From the NCBI GenBank assembly GCA_022225965.2, contig JAKJXP020000064.1, forward strand, positions 186,001 to 250,000: DNA of 64,000 nucleotides, given 5' to 3'. A model generated the notes under the pieces. That model searched no databases. It saw only the letters and a list, made by a program, of their open reading frames with translations, and had not been told where the DNA came from. Of the stretch, positions 57,339 to 64,000 are shown one piece after another (positions within the stretch are counted from its first letter, which is position 1; the number at the start of each line of letters is the position of its first letter). The DNA comes from Diatrype stigma (Eukaryota; Ascomycota; Sordariomycetes; Xylariales; Diatrypaceae). Made by a program: the position numbers and the translations under genes.

Positions 57339-58152
57339 CTTGACGAATGCGGATCTTGTTGCGACTCTCGTGGGTAGGTAATAGAAGCGGTATTGTCGGT
57401 TCTAGGCGGGTGTCTCGGTAAAAAAGTGCAGTTCGTGCTCTGCGAAGATGTCCTACAAAGGTTGCGTTGCTGGAGGAGAAATGTACAATTAAAAAAAGAT
57501 GATGCAACCAATGGCAAATTCCGCCCGCGATAGCGCTTTGGCACCGGATTGATAGGAGAGTCTTGGTGCTAGTAACAGCCCAAGTACCTACCTAGGTAGG
57601 CCAGGTAGGTATATAGTACACCTAAAATACAGCCCTATCTAGGCCTTAGAGGTACAACCTGACCTGACGCACGCGGCGGGAACGGCTGGCCTCGGTCATA
57701 AATCCCCGGCCCCGAGCCCCGACCGAATCGCAACTACGAATCGGCCGTAACATGTTGCCAGGCCTAGGCATCAACACCTCTATACGTAAGTGATGATTGG
57801 TGATGTTCTACTGTCTTACGCGTTAGTGTCGGTCGGTGAGCTTGCTCCCGCGAGCACGTAGACTACCTAATTTGATGATGGTGGGTTGATATATATGGCT
57901 TTGGGCATTAACTAGGTAAGTATTTTGGATTTCCGATATTTTGGATTTCCGACCAGGTGCTGTGGTCTGGAAAACCACAATCTGGGTATGGACTTTTGAG
58001 GACACAATCTGACGATGTATATGATGAGCTCGACGGGCGACTGGGTGTATTTGTTTCTTGTATTAGGTAAATAGTTGCCGGATTTACTCAATGCCACATG
58101 CCCTTATTAACACCGACAGCCCGAACAGGCAATGAGACAGCCAGTATTGACG
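57339..58152. promoter_or_regulatory. ISD11 promoter region / downstream flank of the MYND-type gene
   Basis: About 810 bases. Contains ACCTACCTAGGTAGGCCAGG and GTAGGTATATAGT at about 57,587-57,618, the recurrent CCTAGG palindrome, and a TATTTTGGATTTCCGA direct repeat near 57,921-57,952. No gene seen. Confidence 0.45.
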
Positions 58153-59566
58153 TTACGACACCGTCGCCCCCGTTCTCTGTTGGTACATCTCCATGGCATC
58201 ATCCAGGGTGATCAAGTGCTCCTCTATCATCCTAGTTTGATAGTGCGTTTTGTCTTCCGCAGCGGATTCGAAACGACCGCCCTCGTCATCGACCTCGCTA
58301 TGCTTTCTCTTCCTCCTGGGAAGGTGGAGTTCATCCCGGTGACGCTGGAAGTTGATATCATAGCATCGTGGGGAACAGAAAACAGACGGCAACTTGAAAG
58401 TAGCGACACACTCTCGGCAAAACACTGGGAGCCGCCTGTCCTCATCCATTTCCACATCGGCGTCGTTTACATTGGTACAATATGGACCCGACGCACAGCT
58501 ATGCGCTGCCTTCATATGTGTTTCCTATAAATCGTGGTTAGGATCGAAACACAGCTAACAAGAGCGCCAGCAGGGGGTAGTATAGTATAGAACGTACGTA
58601 GTCGCTGTCGTGGCATTTCTGCGAACAGTATACAACAGGCTCGTGTGCCTGCTCGTACTGTTCGTTGAGCAGCTGGCATAGCGGGCAAGCTAGGAAGTCT
58701 TGTGCATTTAAAGTCTTCAAACAGACCGTACAGGGGGCAAGCTGAGACTGTTCTTCGGACGCGGCGGCGGCAGCAGCTGTTGCTCTATCCTGCCGAGCTT
58801 TGTGCTTCTTAGCCAGGCTCAACTCGTGTGCTGCTTTGGCCCTCTTGAGCTCATCCAGCTTTGCCTGCAGCCTCTGTTTTTGGTCCTGCTCGCTTTGGGC
58901 TGACCGCCGATCGCGAAGCATTGCATTGACCACTTCCGGGATAGGAGTTCCGTTTCGCACCATAGCAGTGTACTTTTCATATTGCCCAGCACCATGCGCA
59001 CCATTGCTGGAGTGGAAGAAGGCGTTGACGTAAATATCATTGCGCGCTTGCAGTGTTTTCGCATCTTTCAGCCGATCTAAGAAACTTTCCAGTGCTGCTT
59101 CATTCCATGGCGCGTTGTCACTGATCGACCCTCTCAACTCGGAAGCAAGCTCGTCTATGGTCAGGTTGCTGTCATTCAGTGTCTGCTGTAACCGTCTTGC
59201 TTCCGGCGTAGACTTGGCTGCCGAGAGAAGCCCTATATTCTTGACTTTGTCACGGTACCACTCCTGTTTCTCGTCGTTTATGCGTTGTTCGATGGTTTTG
59301 AAGTCCAAGCTCCCACCGCGGGCTTTTGAGAACATCGTATCCAACTCCTGGAGAAACAGTCGCCTCCCCGAGAACCATTCTTTGGCGGAAGAATTCAGGT
59401 ACCGATCCCTCATTCGGTTCAATAAGCGATCCCAGCACTCGGGACACTGTATGACATGTTTCTTGCCATGGTCTCTAGCGCAAGCCGTCTTGATGATTTC
59501 CAAGTCATCTGCGCAAAGTTGACGCTCCCTTTGGAGGTTCAGCAGTTCATCCCATGGTTCCAGCAT
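58153..59566 (-). CDS. MYND-type zinc-finger protein of unknown function
   Basis: Two exons, 59566-58598 and 58524-58153, joined in phase 0 (DSDY/ETHMK); 446 aa. Residues 1-215 are helical, with MLEPWDELLNLQRERQLCAD at the start and an early Cys pair HVIQCPECWDRLLNR. A charged coiled-coil-like stretch follows (about 225-265, KQRLQAKLDELKRAKAAHEL), then an Ala run. The zinc-binding module is CTVC-x11-CPLC-x16-YCSQKCHDSDY/ETHMKAAHSC, which matches the MYND pattern CxxC...CxxC...YCSxxCxxxDWxxH...C with the intron inside it. A second Cys cluster follows (FCRECV, VFCSPRCYDINFQRHRDELH), then a basic RRKRKHSE nuclear-signal-like stretch. MYND domains usually bind proline-rich peptides. Its target is unknown. 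Confidence 0.85.
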
Positions 59567-60096
59567 GGTTTCTTCTGCAGTACTTCGAGGGACTCTGGAA
59601 TCCCCTCGCGAGGATGGTCAAGTCTGATGTTGTCGCGATCGCTTCAGTCTTGAGACTAAGCTTCTTCGGTAAATGTAAACTACCGACAGGCCCCAGATTA
59701 AAACAGTCCTGTAAACGTGACCAACAAGGATGGAGGTGCTATAAATCCCAAATGGCGAATATGATTCCCGGGTTTAAAGAATGATAAGGTCTTTTCCAAT
59801 TGATATTGCTTCCTCTTGCGACAAACAGCGGTAGACGGTCTGCATCGAAGGTATTGTTTAAGACTGAACCTTGGAAATGATGGATGCCCCTGGGTCTCGG
59901 TACTAAGTACTTAAGTATGTAGTTACATGCATGTATGCATGTAAAGAGAACTGCTGGCCCAAGCTCGAGTTACTTCGTTCACCCTTGAGCGCCAAACTTG
60001 GCATGACTTTGTACGTCCTGCCCCATCCCAACGATTTCAACGACAACAACCCACCCAAGACCTCTCTCAACTCTTCAGGATTTGACCTAATCGAAA
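59567..60096. promoter_or_regulatory. Divergent promoter of the MYND-type gene (-) and SF3B5 (+)
   Basis: 530 bases between two start codons. An ATGCATGTATGCATGTA palindromic run lies at about 59,927-59,943. The 60 bases before the SF3B5 ATG are A/C-rich leader-like sequence. Confidence 0.5.
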
Positions 60097-60488
60097 ATGG
60101 TGAGTATTTCACATAGCAATCCATTCATCTGTACCGTACCGCGACTCGTCCCGGTGGACAGCTGGGAACATCCAAGAGGCTGGACTAACGCACCCATTCA
60201 CAGGCGGACAAGCTGCGCACCCAGCAAGAGCTCGAGCGGCTGCAGGCCAAATACATCGGAACCGGCCACCCGGACACGACATCGTGGGAGTGGAGGACCA
60301 ACATCGCCCGCGACACGTACTCGAGCATCGTCGGCCACCCCCCGCACCTGGCCTACATCTCCCTGGCCCAGAACGAGCCTACTACCAAGGTTCGCGCTCA
60401 GCTCATCCGCAAGATGATCCAGCCTTGCGGGCCCCCACCCCCGCGAGAGGGAGACGAGCCCTTGCCGAGACCTACGGAAGAGAGCTGA
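60097..60488 (+). CDS. SF3B5: SF3b complex subunit 5 (SF3b10)
   Basis: Two exons: 60097-60099, consisting only of the ATG start codon, and 60204-60488; 95 aa. SF3b10 is a small subunit of the U2 snRNP SF3b complex that contacts SF3B1 during branch-site recognition. The protein reads M/ADKLRTQQELERLQAKYIG, then TGHPDTTSWEWRTNIARDTY, SSIVGHPPHLAYISLAQNE, VRAQLIRKMIQPCGPPPP, matching the family (QLExLQxKYxGTGHxDTxxWEW...LxxKMxQPCGPP) over its whole length. The donor GTGAGT follows directly after ATG, and the acceptor is TTCACAG. Without this intron the conserved frame has no ATG near its start. Confidence 0.95.
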
Positions 60489-60859
60489 GCGCGACGAGCC
60501 GCTCGTGGCGCAATGTAGGATGGGGTTCGGACGGTTCCTGCAGGCATAGTCGCGGTCTATGGTCACTGGAGGAACGAACATATTATATTCGAGGGCGCGC
60601 AAATTCCGAGATCCGAGGACGCCATCTTACTCTCTATGCGAAACCCCTGCTGTGCAGATGGCCTGGGTATTTGTACAAGTTCTAGTGCAGACATCTTTTG
60701 CACAGCTATGCCTTGCTCGTGTATTGGCATTGTTTCCTAAACGCGCTGGCAAAGACAAGAAATTTCAGGACCCAGACCAGCCAACGCCCGCATCTATCGT
60801 GCGTTCCTTTCGCCCTAATCAAGCCCTAGAATATTGCGCCAGTTTCTGGAACGGTGACT
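60489..60859. other. Convergent intergenic region SF3B5 / NSE3
   Basis: 370 bases of 3' flank for both genes. Nothing else recognised. Confidence 0.5.
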
Positions 60860-61919
60860 TCATTCTGCGCCATCCTCCCCGTCCTGACGAGCTTCCTGGA
60901 GACCCAGACTCTTTGCCAGCTTCTTGTTGAAGTCGTCCGGTAGCTCCCCCCAGACCTCTGTGACGAAGGCCGCAATGCTCTGAGGCGGGATCTCAACCCT
61001 GCCCCGCGAGCCAACACACCAGGTTACCGTGTCTTCATCTCCCTCCGACTTTTCCACCACCTTATCGACATAACCTTGTCTGACCAGCTTCTGCAAGACG
61101 TTGTCCGTCTTATCCATGGGGAGGTTCTGACTGGCATTCATGCGGCCGAGGTGCCGCCTAAGCTTCATGTCGCTTAGCTCGCCACCGCTTAGGACGATGA
61201 GGGAGACTATCATGGTGTAGAACCCGATGTAGGATGCTTCTTCTTGGGAGCTCGGGACTCTGGCCGGGGCGATGATGGCGTGGGCTTTGTACTCTGCGGG
61301 CAGGATGGAAACTAGGATATACTGTCGTGAGGATTGGGAGGCCTGAGAGGTTGCCTTCCTAGCGGTCGCCTCTGTACAAGATAGTTAGCTGTATGTGACT
61401 TCATGACGGTGGGATCGAATCGAGCTATAACTTACTTTGCTTCTCCTTCAGTGTTCGCTTCTCTTTGACGGGCAACTCGGCCATCTCCATACCAAATACC
61501 TGGCGCAATTGAGTCTGGGCACCGTCGAACACTCGTCTAAATAGTCTGGCGTTATTGCCCAAGACTTATTTAGGTCTTAAGTCAGCGAGGTCCCGAGATA
61601 CATGGTAGTGTGGCTAGTATGTAGCATAGAAAGCCAGGTTCGACTTGGATCTACCTTTATCTCGAATCCCATCTCGTTTGATAGGCATTCTTGCGTACTC
61701 GCAGGCTAGAGCGTAACGCACCAGCTTGTTGGCCAGCAAGTCTTCGGCGCCGTCGCCCGATTGATCCATACTAACGTCCTCCTGTTCGGCTTCGGATGCG
61801 CCAGAATCCTCGTCGGAGTCATTGGGCCGACGACCTTGACGTCGGCGTGATATAGTCTCGTCGGGGTCATTGTCGGCGTGGTTGCCTGTGCGCCGGCGTC
61901 TTTGGGACTGAGGCGGCAT
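60860..61919 (-). CDS. NSE3: Nse3, MAGE-domain subunit of the SMC5/6 complex
   Basis: Three exons, 61919-61655, 61564-61436 and 61371-60860; 301 aa. Nse3 pairs with Nse1 and Nse4 in the SMC5/6 complex, which acts in DNA repair and replication-fork stability and binds DNA through its MAGE winged-helix domain. The first 55 residues are basic/acidic and disordered (MPPQSQRRRRTGNHA, DEDSGASEAEQEDV). The MAGE homology domain then runs from about residue 62 (LLANKLVRYALACEYARMPI) through VLGNNARLFRRVF, QYILVSILP, YIGFYTMIVSLIVLSGGELS and LRRHLGRMN to LVRQGYVDKV and IPPQSIAAFVTEVWGE. Splice phases restore the frame at D-K/V-L-G-N and KQ/KATARK. The acceptor of intron 1 (AATAAG) is slightly atypical. 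The gene is divergent from the SLS1-like gene. Confidence 0.92.
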
Positions 61920-62726
61920 GGTTGGGGATCGCTCCACGGTATGGTGCCTAAGACGCAGCTTTAGGATAGTAAATAGTAAAGACTCGATTGGATTGGAGCC
62001 TTCTTGATCTTTACAAAGCAGACTCAACTCCTACAGTGCCAGAAGAAAGCCGTGGCACCATATGAATTACCTAGGTGCCTAAGTAGGTAGTATCTAGAAG
62101 TTTGGGTAGGCGACCTGAAGTCTGCTGAGGTATACGATATGGAGGGGCAGGTATGTACTTTCACTCGGTGGTTAATGCGACGCGCTTCTTTCCAATTTAA
62201 CGGTTTAACAGCTGCATGATGCAGCCAAGCGCGTCTTCGACAGCAGCCACAAGTTCACAACTTACAACTTACAAGCCAGCCTAGGGTCCCAGGGGTCCCA
62301 GGGGTCCCAGGGGTCCCAGTCAAGGGCCCACAACTAAGGCCCATAACTAAACCAACGGGTAGCTTTTAGGGCATTAGGGCATTACCTACCAGGTATGTAC
62401 AGTAGCAGAATAGGTACTTGCACCTACTTTAGATAAGATAGTCCGATAAAGAGAACCCCCCGATGTCTGATAACGAAAAAAAGATGCTCGGCGCAATTCT
62501 TGCGATCGGGTCCAGGTTATAGGAGAGCGGCATAGCATATACTACGGAGTATTTCGCTGGTTGACGGTCAAGGCATGCCATGTCATATTAGGCCAATGTT
62601 ATATCTACAGTACACTCTTTTACATCTCCATATACCGTAAAGCTTATATAGCTTATACTACCCCTGAGTCCCTGACTGTCTTGACCCAGGCTCTCTGCCT
62701 TCCCTAGGGCGACAAAACTATCCTTG
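61920..62726. promoter_or_regulatory. Divergent promoter of NSE3 (-) and the SLS1-like gene (+)
   Basis: About 800 bases. Contains CCTAGGTGCCTAAGTAGGTAG near 62,070, the 9-bp array at 62,284 and CAACTTACAACTTACAA near 62,257. No gene seen. Confidence 0.5.
62284..62319. repeat. 9-bp tandem array GGGTCCCAG, four copies
   Basis: Four consecutive perfect nonamers; GGGTCCC is a near palindrome. Lies between the NSE3 and SLS1-like start codons. Confidence 0.9.
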
Positions 62727-64000
62727 ATGTTTGCACGAAACCTCCCCTCCACCTCCGTCTGTTTCAGATGTAGATTGCGCCTTCTTCTCTCGAGCCAGAG
62801 CCCTCGGCGCCTTTCGACCGTAGGTGTAGCAGCGCCCCTAAACCGACGTCGTCCTATACCGAGTACACGAAGTATACGGGATATACGGGACCCAAGAGAC
62901 ATACGATGCTTTGCGACCGAGTCGACTGCTCCTGCGTCCGACCCGGAGCACCCACGGAAAGATGACGATGAAGGGGCAGAACAGGGTTCCAGTCAAGACC
63001 AGGGTCAACCACAGGTCTATGCTGAAGCTGAAGCTGAAGCCGAAGCCGAAGCTCGAGACCTAGACCAAGCTTTAGACCAAGATCAGTCTCCAGACCAAGA
63101 TCCAGCTCCAGGCCAAATACAAACCTCAGACCAATATCAAGCGTTACAGGATCAGTTTCCAGAGCAAAATCTAGCTTCGGAACAATATCAGGGTCCAGAT
63201 CAAGACCAATACCAAGACCACAACCCAGCTCCAGACCAATATGAGGCTTCGGATCAAGACCGATACCAAGACCAAGTCCCAGATCAGATTCCAACCCAAC
63301 CTCTACATGATGGTCCCTCCGGACTAACAGATGAGGCCTTCTACTCCAAGTTCTTCCCAGACGATCCTGTTGACAATAGACACCAGCCAAGGAAGCACTT
63401 CCACAGAGCGCCTCCCAACCCCCAAGGCTCGGTCGGTTTCATGCGGCCTAACATCATCACGGGTGCCAACATTCTCAACCTCAACAAAAGCAAAGGCAGG
63501 AAACATCGAGTGGGAAACCGTATCCTTACGGAGGATAGCGCACGCCTAGGTCCTGAAATGCTTGGAGAAGTGGCACATGCTATTGTCATGAGGGAGAGTA
63601 TACGCCAAAAGATAGAGCGCGAAACTATGCCCGAGATAGATTCCACGCCAGCCAAAATCGCAGATCTGCTCGAGAAACAAAAAAAGCCCGTCGGCGTCGA
63701 GGAGACCCGTGCTCATATTGATGGGCTCCGGCCCGTGACGGATACCAGCATACCGATGCAGGAGTTCCGGAGGCTCCAAAACCTCCTAGTGGACGGCTTC
63801 CTGAATCATCAGCTCAGGGACTATATAAATTTCTGCCGGAAGCGCGAGAAGGCCGCCCGTGCTTCTACTAAGAAGGGGGAGGGTGCCGACAAAGAGGCGT
63901 ACCAGTGGGTTCACAGTATAAGCCCCTGGGTACCTTTGAAAGGAGACGCGGCTCTACCAGAGGGAGTCGATCGCGGGTTCTATGGTTCCCTACCGGAGTC
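62727..64000 (+). CDS. SLS1-like mitochondrial inner-membrane protein, N-terminal part (runs off the window)
   Basis: From ATG 62727 the plus-strand frame is open to the window end: 424 complete codons with no stop. The N-terminus MFARNLPSTSVCFRCRLRLL with SPRRLSTVGV and an Arg-rich continuation is a mitochondrial presequence. Residues about 97-195 are an Asp-Gln-Pro low-complexity tract (repeats of the type xPDQDQYQD), preceded by EAEAEAEAEA. A conserved region follows: FMRPNIITGANILNLN, then KIADLLEKQKKPVGVEETRA, HIDGLRPVTDTSIPMQEFRR and LQNLLVDGFLNHQLRDYINF. This resembles the N-terminal region of fungal Sls1, the inner-membrane protein that couples mitochondrial transcription and translation. 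The family call is from memory; the frame itself is certain. The antisense frames at 62,854-63,655 are shadows of it. Confidence 0.75.
   Translation, partial: MFARNLPSTSVCFRCRLRLLLSSQSPRRLSTVGVAAPLNRRRPIPSTRSIRDIRDPRDIRCFATESTAPASDPEHPRKDDDEGAEQGSSQDQGQPQVYAEAEAEAEAEARDLDQALDQDQSPDQDPAPGQIQTSDQYQALQDQFPEQNLASEQYQGPDQDQYQDHNPAPDQYEASDQDRYQDQVPDQIPTQPLHDGPSGLTDEAFYSKFFPDDPVDNRHQPRKHFHRAPPNPQGSVGFMRPNIITGANILNLNKSKGRKHRVGNRILTEDSARLGPEMLGEVAHAIVMRESIRQKIERETMPEIDSTPAKIADLLEKQKKPVGVEETRAHIDGLRPVTDTSIPMQEFRRLQNLLVDGFLNHQLRDYINFCRKREKAARASTKKGEGADKEAYQWVHSISPWVPLKGDAALPEGVDRGFYGSLPE

Noticed and set aside
62854..63390. 178-codon minus-strand frame with Leu/Gly/Asp repeats
   Set aside because: It is antisense to the Asp-Gln repeat tract of the SLS1-like gene; its regularity is inherited from that repeat.

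Overview
The window is nuclear DNA of a filamentous ascomycete (Pezizomycotina, most likely Sordariomycetes). Short GT-AG introns with CTAAT/CTAAC branch sites, widely spaced single-copy housekeeping genes on both strands, an intron-containing tRNA-Ser, and one sharply bounded AT-rich block of about 20 kb with the footprint of repeat-induced point mutation (RIP) all point that way. Species cannot be fixed from sequence alone.

Left arm (1-18,060). A gene fragment on the minus strand runs off the left edge and begins with a mitochondrial-type presequence. Then come EOS1 (ER N-glycosylation protein, +), SUI1/eIF1 (-, four exons), TRM44 (tRNA Um44 methyltransferase, +), SEC21 (gamma-COP, +, five exons), ERF2 (DHHC palmitoyltransferase, -) and a small single-pass mitochondrial protein of unknown function (+, four exons).

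Central AT-rich island (about 18,060-37,950). It holds no intact gene. CpA/TpG is almost absent while CpG is retained, as expected of RIP. Readable relics are a MULE-type transposase (near 19.0-19.5 kb, +), a Helitron Rep-helicase (about 29.6 down to 26.4 kb, -), two diverged direct copies of a 1.4-kb repeat that bracket the Helitron, a 23-bp minisatellite, an 82-bp tandem array, and a roughly 0.6-kb patch that escaped most of the mutation.

Right arm (37,950-64,000). SER2 (phosphoserine phosphatase, -), an unrecognised four-TM protein (+), MET16 (PAPS reductase, -), a 687-bp MITE-like element with perfect 94-bp inverted repeats flanked by TA, tRNA-Ser(GCU) (+), a proline- and acid-rich nuclear-looking protein (-), ISD11 (Fe-S assembly LYR protein, -), a MYND-type zinc-finger protein (-), SF3B5 (U2 snRNP SF3b subunit, +, start codon alone in exon 1), NSE3 (SMC5/6 MAGE subunit, -) and, running off the right edge, an SLS1-like mitochondrial protein (+) with a long Asp-Gln repeat tract.

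The genes are not a functional cluster. They cover translation, tRNA modification, secretion, palmitoylation, serine and sulfur metabolism, Fe-S biogenesis, splicing and genome maintenance. I see no biosynthetic cluster, CRISPR array or new defence system. The notable biology is the layered, RIP-killed transposon island and the apparently recent MITE.
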